Part shown: one piece after another, positions 8,452 to 16,387 of the stretch
Position numbering within the stretch: the first letter of the stretch is position 1
Layout: every line of letters starts with the position of its first letter
DNA from: an uncultured Subdoligranulum sp.
GTDB taxonomy: Bacteria > Bacillota > Clostridia > Oscillospirales > Ruminococcaceae
Direction of reading: 5' to 3'
Assembly (NCBI GenBank): GCA_904374465.1
Contig: CAJFFY010000009.1
Span: forward strand, 100,362 to 164,361
Length of the DNA stretch: 64,000 nucleotides
The notes under the pieces: model-generated
What the model was told of the DNA's origin: nothing
Databases searched by the model: none
The model's input: the letters and a program-made list of their open reading frames with translations, nothing else
Program-made: the position numbers and the translations under genes

Positions 8452-10134
8452 TTATTTTAAATACACTGTGTACACAGGTCCGATGAAGTAATGCTGGAAG
8501 AGCAGCGCAGCCCCCACCAGGGCATAGCCGCCGCAAAGGGGCAACGCCAGCGCTTCGGCCCGGGCCGCCGTCAAACGCGGAGCCAGAACCCGGCGGGCCA
8601 AAGCCGCCACCCCCAGCACCAGCAGCAGCCACAGCGGCAGGAAATACCGGGTCTGCAGCCCCACAATGCGCACCATGCCCACCGGAGTATAGGTGATATA
8701 CATGGCGGTCATGGCGCCGATACCGTACAGGGCGGCAAACAGGCCCAAACCGCCCAGACGGCGGCGACCCAGGGCCTCGGTGCGGGGCGTGCAGAGCAGT
8801 GCCGCGCCCAGCAGCACCAGCGGTCCGGTCAGGCTGAGGAAGGCAACGGGAAGATCCTTCCAACCGAACAGCCCCAGTTGACCGAAGAAACCGTCGTTCT
8901 CATAGAGTGTACCCAGCAGCACCGCCAGATAACGCAGCGGATGGGACAAAATAAAGACCAGCTGTTCGCCCCCGTTGACGGCCGCCCCGCCCTGCCGGGC
9001 GATGGTGCCGTAGTTGTGGCGCATGAGCACGCCGTACTGCTCCACCAAGAAGGTCAGCGCCAGCGAACCGGCGGCACAGATGCCCACCCAGACCGGGCGG
9101 CTGCCTTTGGCCTTCCACTCCCGTTTGGCCGGCAGCAGCGGCAGCACCACCCACAGCAGGTTCAGGTAGGGCTTGGTGCCGTTGGCAAAGATGCAGGCTG
9201 CCGCATACAGCGCCGCCGTGCGGGTGGTCCACCGGGGGCGGGTCAGCAGCGCCAGCATCAGATAGTAGCAGGCCAGCAGGGTGGCATCATAGCTCAGGGA
9301 AGCCCCCATGTAGAGCGACATGGGCAGCAGCATCAGGCACAGGAAAGCCGGGCGTGCCTTCTTGGCACAGCGCAGCCCCAGCCAGCAAAGCAGTGTGTAG
9401 GCCACAAGATTGCCCAACCGCCCGCCGTACAGGCAGCCCAACGCCCCCAGCCCGAACAGCCGGGCTATCGCCATGCCCAGAGCACCGGGCACAAAGGGCA
9501 GAATCAGAAAGCTGATGGGCTCGGTGACAGGAGCGGCGTCCCCCTCCCCTGCCAGGTATTGGGCAAAGCTGTCGGCGATGCTTTCCACCCGGCCGTCTTT
9601 GCCGTATTGTTTGAGGGCATACCCCGCCGTATCGTAGGGCTGCTCTTCCTTGGTATCGGGGTCCACGCCCAGCCCCGCCGAGGTGTGGGCGTTGACCCAG
9701 GCCCCGGGGAACGCCCCCAGCAGCCGGGAGACATCCTCAGGGTAGCCACGTTCGGCGTCAAAGTCGAGCCGTCCCATCGAGATGGCGTAGGTACGCAGAT
9801 AATGTTCGGTTTCATCGGGGGTTTGCAGAGGCGGATTGGCAAAGGCAAACAGGATGCCGCACAAAAGGATGCAGACGGCCCCCCGGACGGCAAAGTCCTT
9901 CACGCGGCGCAGCGCCAGCACGGCGATGCCGGCCGCCACCCCCAGCCCCACACAGAGGGCCGTGGGCCAGAGGGGCGGTATACCCCGGGCGTCCAGCCCG
10001 TAGAAGACCCGCCAGTAATAGCTGAGCACCACGCCCAGCAGCGCACAGGCCGCCAACACGAAAGCCCACCGCGCGGCTTTGGGCCAGACGGTGGGTGCAA
10101 TGCGGCGTCCTTCGGTTCCGTTACGGCCGCTCAT
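8452..10134 (-). CDS. DUF2142 family membrane protein
   Basis: A 560-residue polytopic protein with about 12 helices. It has the hallmark DETEHYLRTYAISMGRLDF segment after the second helix, which marks DUF2142 proteins found in cell-wall polysaccharide and teichoic-acid-like gene clusters. The ORF is open further upstream, but that part runs through the epimerase gene in another frame. The start is the ATG at 10134, one base after the stop of the upstream gene. The biochemical role of DUF2142 is not settled; a GT-C-type transferase role is often supposed. Its place between a sugar-nucleotide enzyme and GT-C-like proteins fits that. Confidence 0.82.
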   Translation of the reverse strand: MSGRNGTEGRRIAPTVWPKAARWAFVLAACALLGVVLSYYWRVFYGLDARGIPPLWPTALCVGLGVAAGIAVLALRRVKDFAVRGAVCILLCGILFAFANPPLQTPDETEHYLRTYAISMGRLDFDAERGYPEDVSRLLGAFPGAWVNAHTSAGLGVDPDTKEEQPYDTAGYALKQYGKDGRVESIADSFAQYLAGEGDAAPVTEPISFLILPFVPGALGMAIARLFGLGALGCLYGGRLGNLVAYTLLCWLGLRCAKKARPAFLCLMLLPMSLYMGASLSYDATLLACYYLMLALLTRPRWTTRTAALYAAACIFANGTKPYLNLLWVVLPLLPAKREWKAKGSRPVWVGICAAGSLALTFLVEQYGVLMRHNYGTIARQGGAAVNGGEQLVFILSHPLRYLAVLLGTLYENDGFFGQLGLFGWKDLPVAFLSLTGPLVLLGAALLCTPRTEALGRRRLGGLGLFAALYGIGAMTAMYITYTPVGMVRIVGLQTRYFLPLWLLLVLGVAALARRVLAPRLTAARAEALALPLCGGYALVGAALLFQHYFIGPVYTVYLK

Positions 10135-10135
10135 A

Positions 10136-11119
10136 TTACAGGATATACTGCCCGACCTTGTACTGGTCGAGGTTGCCGCGCAAGAATTCGATGGTCTCGG
10201 CCAGGCCCTGCTCGAAGGTGTACTGGGGCTTCCAGCCAGTGAGGTTGCGCAGCTTGGTGGCATCGCCCAGCAGGCGGTTGACCTCGCTCTTTTCGGGGCG
10301 CAGGCGCTCGGCCTCACAGACGATGGTGGCGTTGGGGTTGATCTGGGCAATGAGCTCGTGGGCCAGGTCTCCGATGGAATGCTCCACACCGGTGGCAATG
10401 TTCAGTTCCTGGCCGATGGCGGCGTCGCAGTCGGCGATGGTCATGAAGCCGTTGGCCGTATCCTTGACGTAGTTGAAGTCGCGGGTGGGGGTCAGGCTGC
10501 CCAGTTTGATCTCGGTCTGGCCGGCCAGCAGTTGGGTGATGATGGTGGGAATGATGGCCCGGCCGCTCTGGCGGGGGCCATAGGTGTTGAAGGGCCGCAC
10601 GATGGTGACCGGCAGATCAAAGCTGCGGTAGAAACTTTCGGCCAGGCGGTCGGCGCCGATCTTGGTGGCCGAGTAGGGGCTCTGGCCCTGGAAGGGATGC
10701 TTTTCGTCGATGGGCACATACTGGGCGGTACCGTAGACCTCGCTGGTGGAGGTGACCAGCACCCGCTGGGTGTCCAGTTCCCGGGCGGCGTTGAGGACAT
10801 TCAGGGTGCCCTTGATGTTGGTGTCCACATAGCTGTCGGGGCTGTGGTAGGAGAACGGGATGGCGATGAGGGCCGCCAGGTGGAAGACCCGCTCCTGCCC
10901 GCGCATGGCGGTGCGCACACCGTTGGGGTCGCGCACATCGCCCATGAAAATATCGATTTCGTTGCGGATCTCGGGCGGGAGAGTATCGATCCAGCCCAGG
11001 GAGCCGAAGGAATTGTACAGGCAGAAGGCGCGGACCTTCTCGCCGCGCTTGACCAGTTCTTCTGTCAGATGGCTGCCAATAAAGCCGTCTGCGCCGGTGA
11101 CCATTACGGTATGTGCCAT
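10136..11119 (-). CDS. NAD-dependent sugar-nucleotide epimerase/dehydratase (LegB-like)
   Basis: A 327-residue extended short-chain dehydrogenase. It has the Rossmann motif VTGADGFIGSH near the N-terminus, the TSTSEVYGTAQYVP segment, the catalytic YSATK (YxxxK), and RPFNTYGPRQSGRAIIPTII. These blocks closely resemble LegB-type 4,6-dehydratases, which make 4-keto-6-deoxy UDP- or GDP-amino sugars in the legionaminic acid route, and also GDP-mannose 4,6-dehydratases. The start ATG at 11119 has an AAAGGAG box. It is the first gene of the operon and would supply the sugar used by the downstream membrane transferases. No other legionaminic acid genes are in the window, so the exact product is open. 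Confidence 0.85.
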   Translation of the reverse strand: MAHTVMVTGADGFIGSHLTEELVKRGEKVRAFCLYNSFGSLGWIDTLPPEIRNEIDIFMGDVRDPNGVRTAMRGQERVFHLAALIAIPFSYHSPDSYVDTNIKGTLNVLNAARELDTQRVLVTSTSEVYGTAQYVPIDEKHPFQGQSPYSATKIGADRLAESFYRSFDLPVTIVRPFNTYGPRQSGRAIIPTIITQLLAGQTEIKLGSLTPTRDFNYVKDTANGFMTIADCDAAIGQELNIATGVEHSIGDLAHELIAQINPNATIVCEAERLRPEKSEVNRLLGDATKLRNLTGWKPQYTFEQGLAETIEFLRGNLDQYKVGQYIL

Positions 11120-11177
11120 GGTTTGCTCCTTTGTATGCAGCGGGCTTACGCCCGAAATTCCACGATGATTACAAAAT

Positions 11178-11206
11178 AGTATAACCGATTTTGCCAAACA
11201 TTTCAA
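11178..11206 (-). promoter_or_regulatory. Promoter of the surface-glycan operon
   Basis: On the minus strand TTGAAA (11206-11201) and TATACT (11183-11178) are separated by 17 bp, about 60 bases upstream of the LegB-like start codon. A small hairpin (CGGGC/GCCCG) lies in the leader. Confidence 0.65.
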
Positions 11207-11221
11207 CCTGCCGGACAGGAA

Positions 11222-11255
11222 AAGCGGGCGCAGACCCAAGGTCCGCGCCCGCTTA
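11222..11255 (-). terminator. Terminator after cyclophilin gene
   Basis: A long GC-rich stem (11223-11237 with 11241-11255, 3-base loop) ends in a TTTT run on the minus strand, just past the cyclophilin stop codon. Confidence 0.8.
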
Positions 11256-11269
11256 TGGACAAATCCGAA

Positions 11270-11740
11270 TCAGACGATCTCCACTTTTTCCATGACAACC
11301 GGCTCCAGCGGCTTGTCGTTCCAGTCGGTGGCCGCGGCAGCAATCTCGTCCACCACGTCCATACCGTTCACCACATGGCCGAAGGCCGCATACTGACCGT
11401 CCAGATGGGGGGCATCCTGGTGCATGATGAAGAACTGGCTGCCGGCCGAGTTGGGGTCCATGGCACGGGCCATGCTGATGACGCCGCGGGTGTGCTTGAT
11501 GGGGTTGGCCACACCGTTCTGGATGAACTCACCCTTGATGTGCCAGCCCGGACCGCCGGTACCGTTGCCGATGGGGCAGCCGCCCTGGATCATGAAGCCG
11601 GAGATGACCCGGTGGAAGGTCAGGCCGTTGTAGAAGCCCTGCTTGACCAGCTTTTCAAAATTTTCGCAGGTGATGGGCGCCGCGGTGGGGTCCAGTTCAA
11701 TGTCGATGGTCTTGCCGTTCTGCATGGTGATGCGGATCAT
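11270..11740 (-). CDS. Cyclophilin-type peptidyl-prolyl isomerase
   Basis: A 156-residue single-domain cyclophilin. It contains FHRVISGFMIQGGCPIGNGT and GSQFFIMHQDAPHLDGQYAA, with the catalytic arginine in FHR and the FF and HLD elements of the active site. It catalyses cis-trans isomerisation of peptidyl-proline bonds during folding. There is no signal peptide, so it is cytosolic. The length is normal for small bacterial cyclophilins. It follows the phospholipase C-like gene by only 3 bp and is probably co-transcribed with it. A strong terminator follows. Confidence 0.95.
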   Translation of the reverse strand: MIRITMQNGKTIDIELDPTAAPITCENFEKLVKQGFYNGLTFHRVISGFMIQGGCPIGNGTGGPGWHIKGEFIQNGVANPIKHTRGVISMARAMDPNSAGSQFFIMHQDAPHLDGQYAAFGHVVNGMDVVDEIAAAATDWNDKPLEPVVMEKVEIV

Positions 11741-11743
11741 AAT

Positions 11744-12676
11744 TCATTCTCCTTTTGTGTCGTTTTCCTCTACCATAGGGGCCGCCGGGTCGCTTTCCGC
11801 CGTGGGCCGGCCCTGGGTGTAACTCATGCTGCCGATGGCGCGGCAGAACTCCTCGTCGGAGTATTTTTTCAGCCAGAAGAGCAGCGCCGCCCCCATGAAT
11901 TCCTCGCTGCGACGCTTGGCCTTGGGCAGCAGGGCAAACAGACCGCCCTCGTGGGTCTGCCCGGTGAAGGGATCGGTCCAGGCATCGGGCAGTTTGTCGG
12001 ACAGCTTGCGGGGGGACAGATGTCCCGTGATGAATCCCTTGCCGCCGAAAAACCGTTCCACCACCGCGAACACCACTTTGCGGATGCCGTGACGGCTGGG
12101 GAACAGACTGCGCACCTTGTAGGTGTGGTAGAAAGCATCGGCCAGATATTCCACCGGGATGTCTTCACCGTAGACTTCCAGCAGGCAGGTATGCAGCAGC
12201 GCCGCGATGTCCGCCAGCTGTTCCCCCGTAGGCAGCGGGCTGGCGTCCGATGCCAGCACCCGGCCGTCGCCGGTATCTTCCTTGTGCAGCTCGGAATCCA
12301 GGGCGATTTCCAGGTAACCGTGCCCGCCCTTGCCCGCATAGGGCTGACCGGGTTCCAGCATGGCATAGACGAAGGGATGCACCACCGTGTCGGTGGCATA
12401 GTGGCACAAAAAGCCCAGAGCGTATTCCACCTGGGGCCGGGTCTTCACATGACGGCACAGGCTGTACAGAAAGGCGCCGGTTTTTTCCTCGTGCATGCGG
12501 TCGCCCAGACCAGGCAGGTCGTAATGACGCTTGGCACGGGATTTCCAGACCTCGTAGCAGAAAAAGCTGTCTGGGCCGTTGGCCCCTGCGGCAAAGGCTT
12601 CGGGGCACTGGATCTTATAGTGAATGGCGGCCGCCGCCTGACGGGCGGTGCGCACATGGGTATAGCCTTCCGGCAT
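11744..12676 (-). CDS. Zinc-dependent phospholipase C-like protein
   Basis: A 310-residue protein. Near the N-terminus it has GYTHVRTAR, then GPDSFFCYEVW and later GFLCHYATDTVVHPFVYAML, the His/Asp pattern (H, D, HxxxD, HP) of the zinc-dependent phospholipase C family. No signal peptide is visible, unlike secreted clostridial alpha-toxins, so it is probably a cytosolic relative with unknown substrate. Two starts are possible: GTG at 12688 or ATG at 12676. I prefer the ATG because family members start with MP..YTH. It is co-transcribed with the cyclophilin gene. Confidence 0.78.
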   Translation of the reverse strand: MPEGYTHVRTARQAAAAIHYKIQCPEAFAAGANGPDSFFCYEVWKSRAKRHYDLPGLGDRMHEEKTGAFLYSLCRHVKTRPQVEYALGFLCHYATDTVVHPFVYAMLEPGQPYAGKGGHGYLEIALDSELHKEDTGDGRVLASDASPLPTGEQLADIAALLHTCLLEVYGEDIPVEYLADAFYHTYKVRSLFPSRHGIRKVVFAVVERFFGGKGFITGHLSPRKLSDKLPDAWTDPFTGQTHEGGLFALLPKAKRRSEEFMGAALLFWLKKYSDEEFCRAIGSMSYTQGRPTAESDPAAPMVEENDTKGE

Positions 12677-12739
12677 GAGGGGGTTCACTTCCTTACCTTG
12701 TAAAAGCGCAGATTATTGTACCCCGCCGGGGGCAAAAAG

Positions 12740-14107
12740 TCAAATTTTGCGTTCGTCACCTTTCAGGGTGCGGGGCAGCACAAAGAAGTAGAGCAGCGCA
12801 CCGGCGATGATGATAAGAATCACCGACAGAATGCCGTAGGGGCCCGCAGCCTTGTTGATGGCATCCACCTGCTCGGCGGTGGCGGTGGCGGCGGTCAGGC
12901 CCTGGTCGGCCAGCATCCGGGAGGCAGCGGCAGCGCTGACCACACCCACCAGCGTGGGCCCGAGGATGGAAGAAAACTTGCCGAAGATGTCAAAGAACCC
13001 GAAGAACTCACCGCTGCGGTCCCTGTCGGGGATGAGCTTGCCGAACATCGAGCGGGACAGTGCCTGGATACCGCCCTGGCTGGTGGCGCACAGCACCGCC
13101 AGCATCCAGAACTGCCACAGGCTGTCCATGAAGAAGGCGAAGATGCAGATGAACATATAGACGCAGATGCCCACGCCCACCATGGTGCGGGCGCCGAATC
13201 TGGAAGCCAGCTTCATGTACAGCAGGCAGAAGGGCAGGCCCAGCACCTGGACCAGCAGCAGCGCCAGCAGCATACCGGCGGAGTCCAGACCCAGGTTGGT
13301 GCCGTAGCTGGTGGCCATGCTGATGATGGTGTGCACGCCGTCAATATAGAAGAAGTAAGCCACAATGTAGACGAGCATGGGTTTGTCGGCGATGATCTCC
13401 CGGATGGTGGTGAAGACGCCCCGGATGTTGCGGCCGATGTCCCCCTTCTCGTAGGGTTTGCCGGAAGTCTGCCGGCAGTTTTTCAGCAGCGGCAGGCTGA
13501 AGACCAGCCACCACACGGCGGTGATGGCAAAGATGATGCCCAGGCAGGTGAGCATGGGAATGCCCACGGCGTTCATGATCAGGAAGATCAGCAGCGGAAT
13601 GGTGGAACCGCCGATATACCCCAGGCCGTAGCCCATGGTGGAGACGGAATCCATCCGATCCTCGGTGGTAACGTCGGTGAGGAAAGCGTCATAGTAGATG
13701 CAGGAGGCGTCAAAGCCGATGGTGCTGAGGATGTAGAGCACCAGCACGATGGCCGCCACCCGACCCGCCGCTTCAGGGGAGGAGGTGAAGTCCATGCCCG
13801 GCGTGAAGGCCAGCCCGGCCACCGACACAACGCCCAGGGCCAAAAAGGCGGTAAACAGCCGTTTGCGCATACCCCGGATGTCGCCGAAGACGCCCAGGAA
13901 AGGCGCCGACAACGCCACAATGGCCATGGCGATGCTGGTGGCGTAGCCCCAGGTGGACATGCTGGACACGCTGTCGGCGGTGTATTCGGCCACCGAATCA
14001 AAAAAAATAGGCAGGATGGTCACCACGATGACCGAGTGGGCGCTGTTGGCCCAGTCGTACATCATCCAGCTCAATTCCTGCTTGGTGAATTTTTTCAGGA
14101 AACCCAT
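12740..14107 (-). CDS. MFS transporter, UMF1/Atg22-like
   Basis: A 455-residue protein with about 12 membrane helices. The start, KFTKQELSWMMYDWANSAHS, contains the DWANSA signature of the UMF1 (unknown major facilitator 1) family, related to yeast vacuolar effluxer Atg22. Substrates of bacterial members are not known; amino acid export has been suggested from the yeast relatives. It is a stand-alone gene with its own promoter. Charged loops lie between helices 6 and 7, as usual for the superfamily. Confidence 0.85.
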   Translation of the reverse strand: MGFLKKFTKQELSWMMYDWANSAHSVIVVTILPIFFDSVAEYTADSVSSMSTWGYATSIAMAIVALSAPFLGVFGDIRGMRKRLFTAFLALGVVSVAGLAFTPGMDFTSSPEAAGRVAAIVLVLYILSTIGFDASCIYYDAFLTDVTTEDRMDSVSTMGYGLGYIGGSTIPLLIFLIMNAVGIPMLTCLGIIFAITAVWWLVFSLPLLKNCRQTSGKPYEKGDIGRNIRGVFTTIREIIADKPMLVYIVAYFFYIDGVHTIISMATSYGTNLGLDSAGMLLALLLVQVLGLPFCLLYMKLASRFGARTMVGVGICVYMFICIFAFFMDSLWQFWMLAVLCATSQGGIQALSRSMFGKLIPDRDRSGEFFGFFDIFGKFSSILGPTLVGVVSAAAASRMLADQGLTAATATAEQVDAINKAAGPYGILSVILIIIAGALLYFFVLPRTLKGDERKI

Positions 14108-14141
14108 GAACAGTTCCTCCCGTTATGTCAAACATGGTTTC

Positions 14142-14170
14142 ATTGTACCATTTCCGGGCGGGAAAAACAA
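14142..14170 (-). promoter_or_regulatory. Promoter of the UMF1 transporter gene
   Basis: TTGTTT (14170-14165) and TACAAT (14147-14142) on the minus strand with a 17-bp spacer, about 30 bases upstream of the start codon. Confidence 0.5.
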
Positions 14171-14173
14171 CCA

Positions 14174-14206
14174 AAAGCGCCCCGTTTTGCGTCAACGGGG
14201 CGTAAA
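14174..14206 (-). terminator. Terminator after the RNA methyltransferase gene
   Basis: Stem CGCCCCGTT (14178-14186) with AACGGGGCG (14194-14202), followed on the minus strand by CTTTT. It ends the methyltransferase transcript just before the UMF1 promoter. Confidence 0.8.
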
Positions 14207-14239
14207 AGTTTTGTCATGTTTTTGCGGCAAATTGCCAGT

Positions 14240-15067
14240 TTACCGGGCCCGCAGCTGCCAGAAAGCCACCGCCGCCGCGGCACCCACATTGAGAGAATCC
14301 ACCCCGTGCTGCATGGGGATCATAACGGTGGCGTCACACCGGGCGATGGTTTCCGCCGCCAGGCCGTCCCCCTCAGTTCCCAGCACGATGGCCAGTTTTT
14401 CCGCTGTTTGCAAAGTGGGATCATCCACCGGCAGCGCCCGGTCATCCAGTGCCATGGCCGCCGTGGTAAAGCCCAGGGTGTGCAGCCGGTCCAGACCGGC
14501 CTGGGGCCAGTCCTCCTTCCGGTCCCCCAACCGGGCCCAGGGCACCTGGAACACCGTGCCCATACTCACCCGGATGGCCCGACGGCACAGCGGGTCGCAG
14601 CAGGACGGCGAAAGCAACACCGCATCCATCCCCAGGGCTGCCGCCGAGCGGAAGGTGGCTCCGATGTTGGTGGAATCCACGATGCCCTCCAGCACGGCCA
14701 CCCGGCGGGCACCCCGGCAGACCTCTTCCGCCGTGCGGGGCGCCGGGCGATGCATGGCGCACAGCACGCCCCGGGTGAGCACATAGCCGGTAAGCTGTTC
14801 CAACACGGACCGGTCCGCCGTATAGACGGGAACTTCGGGGCAGCGGGCCAGCACCCCCGCCGCCGGTCCCTCCACCTGACGGCGTTCCATCAGGAAGGAC
14901 AGCGGACGGTACCCGGCATCCAGGGCAGTGCCGATGACTTTGGGACTTTCGGCAATGAACATCCCTTTTTCCGGTTCCAACTTGTTGCGCAGCTGGGTTT
15001 CGGTCAGCCGGGCGTAGACGTCCAGTTCAGGGGCGGACAGATCGGTGATTTCCACGAGATTGGGCAT
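14240..15067 (-). CDS. TrmH/SpoU-family RNA methyltransferase
   Basis: A 275-residue SPOUT enzyme. The N-terminal part resembles the SpoU substrate-binding domain (LEPEKGMFIAESPKVIGTAL), and the C-terminal part has the trefoil-knot motifs: IVDSTNIGATFRSAAALG (motif 1), VLGTEGDGL (motif 2) and MIPMQHGVDSLNVGAAAAV (motif 3). It would use S-adenosylmethionine to 2'-O-methylate a ribose in rRNA or tRNA; the exact site cannot be told. The ORF is open upstream into the cysK terminator, but the ATG at 15067 has a GAGGAA box and matches the family start. Confidence 0.92.
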   Translation of the reverse strand: MPNLVEITDLSAPELDVYARLTETQLRNKLEPEKGMFIAESPKVIGTALDAGYRPLSFLMERRQVEGPAAGVLARCPEVPVYTADRSVLEQLTGYVLTRGVLCAMHRPAPRTAEEVCRGARRVAVLEGIVDSTNIGATFRSAAALGMDAVLLSPSCCDPLCRRAIRVSMGTVFQVPWARLGDRKEDWPQAGLDRLHTLGFTTAAMALDDRALPVDDPTLQTAEKLAIVLGTEGDGLAAETIARCDATVMIPMQHGVDSLNVGAAAAVAFWQLRAR

Positions 15068-15100
15068 GGGCAGTTCCTCTTCCTGTATTGGTCTGGTTCC

Positions 15101-15129
15101 AGCATACCCCAAAACCGGCCAAATTGCAA
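15101..15129 (-). promoter_or_regulatory. Promoter of the RNA methyltransferase gene
   Basis: TTGCAA (15129-15124) and TATGCT (15106-15101) on the minus strand, 17-bp spacer, directly after the cysK terminator. Confidence 0.6.
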
Positions 15130-15159
15130 ACAAAAAGCCGCAGCGGCAACCGCTGCGGC
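15130..15159 (-). terminator. cysK terminator
   Basis: A 10-bp perfect stem (GCCGCAGCGG at 15137-15146 with its complement at 15150-15159) followed by TTTTTG on the minus strand. Confidence 0.88.
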
Positions 15160-15173
15160 AAAGAAGGTACAGG

Positions 15174-16106
15174 TCAGTCGGCAAACATGGGGGTGGACAG
15201 GTAGCGGTCGCCGGTATCGGGCAGCAGCACCACGATGGTCTTGCCCTCGTTTTCGGGACGCTTGGCCTGCTCAATGGCGGCGTGCAGCGCGGCGCCGGAG
15301 GAAATTCCCACCAGCACGCCCTCCTTGCGGCCCATCATGCGGCCGGCGGCAAAGGCCTCCTCCGTCGTAATCCGGGTGATTTCGTCATAGACGCTGGTAT
15401 CCAGCACCTGGGGCACAAAGCCCGCACCGATGCCCTGAATCTTGTGGGGACCGGCCTTGCCGCCGCTGAGCACCGCCGAATCTGCCGGTTCCACGGCCAC
15501 CACCTTGACGGCAGGGTTCTTCTCTTTCAGATAACCGCCCACGCCGGTGAGGGTGCCGCCGGTGCCGGCGCCCGCCACAAAGATGTCCACCTGGCCGTCG
15601 GTATCCTCCCAGATCTCGGGGCCGGTGGTGGCACGGTGGGCCGCCGGGTTGGCGGGGTTGACAAACTGCCCCGCCACAAAGCTGTTCGGGGTCTGGGCGG
15701 CCAGTTCGTCCGCCTTGGCAATGGCGCCGGCCATGCCCTTGGCGCCCTCGGTGAGGACCAGCTCGGCGCCATAGGCCTTCATCAGCTGACGGCGCTCCAC
15801 GCTCATGGTCTCGGGCATGACGATGATGACCCGGTAGCCACGGGCTGCCGCCACCGACGCCAGACCGATGCCGGTGTTGCCGGAGGTGGGCTCGATGATC
15901 ACCGAACCGGGCTTGAGTTTGCCGGTGGCCTCGGCGTCATCGATCATCGCCTTGGCAACCCGGTCCTTGACGGACCCGGCGGGGTTGAGGTATTCCAGCT
16001 TGGCCAGCACGCGGGCCTTGAGCCCCTCGGCGGCTTCGATGTGGGTCAGTTCCAACAGGGGGGTGTGTCCGATCAGCTGTTCGGCGGATGTATAGATCTT
16101 GCTCAT
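15174..16106 (-). CDS. cysK: Cysteine synthase A
   Basis: A 310-residue PLP enzyme (fold type II) that makes L-cysteine from O-acetylserine and sulfide. The PLP lysine is K47 in NPAGSVKDRVAK. The substrate loop is EPTSGNTGIGLA, and the phosphate-binding loop is GAGTGGTLTGVGGYL. A serine-rich segment near the end (GISSGAALHA) contacts the cofactor ring. The length is typical. The gene has its own strong promoter (16236-16264) and terminator. A 36-codon upstream ORF ends exactly over the start codon (see separate entry). The pair cysK and pyrG is divergent. Confidence 0.97.
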   Translation of the reverse strand: MSKIYTSAEQLIGHTPLLELTHIEAAEGLKARVLAKLEYLNPAGSVKDRVAKAMIDDAEATGKLKPGSVIIEPTSGNTGIGLASVAAARGYRVIIVMPETMSVERRQLMKAYGAELVLTEGAKGMAGAIAKADELAAQTPNSFVAGQFVNPANPAAHRATTGPEIWEDTDGQVDIFVAGAGTGGTLTGVGGYLKEKNPAVKVVAVEPADSAVLSGGKAGPHKIQGIGAGFVPQVLDTSVYDEITRITTEEAFAAGRMMGRKEGVLVGISSGAALHAAIEQAKRPENEGKTIVVLLPDTGDRYLSTPMFAD

Positions 16107-16213
16107 GGTGTTCGTCTCCTCTTTATGTATAAAATATGGAAAAAATGAATCAGAAACGCACGCCGGGGCAACATCGCCGGCGCGGCAGAGAGCGGATGCC
16201 CATGCTTATTCAT
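16103..16213 (-). CDS. Possible upstream ORF in the cysK leader
   Basis: A 36-codon reading frame that starts about 16 bases after the predicted cysK transcription start and ends in an ATGA overlap with the cysK ATG. The product would be basic and rich in His, Phe and Ile, ending KRRRTP. The ribosome binding site is poor (AAAGG only one base before ATG). It could be a leader peptide coupled to cysK translation or simply chance, since the stretch also contains a GC hairpin. Confidence 0.25.
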   Translation of the reverse strand: MNKHGHPLSAAPAMLPRRAFLIHFFHILYIKRRRTP

Positions 16214-16235
16214 ACCTTTCTTGTAGGATAAAGAG

Positions 16236-16264
16236 ATTGTACACCCTGCCGGGGTTTTTGTCAA
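16236..16264 (-). promoter_or_regulatory. cysK promoter
   Basis: Perfect TTGACA (16264-16259) and TACAAT (16241-16236) on the minus strand with a 17-bp spacer, giving a leader of about 120 bases. A 12-bp perfect palindrome (GGCAAATTTGCC, 16273-16284) lies 8 bp upstream of the -35 box and could bind a regulator. Confidence 0.75.
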
Positions 16265-16316
16265 TACAGGCGGGCAAATTTGCCGTATTTTTTCTGGCAG
16301 CCGCCGGGGGACTCCC

Positions 16317-16346
16317 TTGCAAAAAGCGCCCGGTCCGGTGTATAAT
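16317..16346 (+). promoter_or_regulatory. pyrG promoter
   Basis: TTGCAA (16317-16322) and TATAAT (16341-16346), 18-bp spacer, about 40 bases before the pyrG start. GGAGG at 16376-16380 is the ribosome binding site. Confidence 0.7.
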
Positions 16347-16387
16347 ATATTTGTTTTGTTTTTTCGCATAGATGTGGAGGGAATTAT

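Noticed and set aside
8860..10398. Longer start for the DUF2142 protein (to 10398)
   Set aside because: The extra 88 residues overlap the epimerase gene out of frame and look like shadow sequence; the ATG at 10134 fits the family.
12716..15370. 884-codon plus-strand ORF
   Set aside because: It runs antisense across the UMF1 and methyltransferase genes and their terminator, with low-complexity composition.
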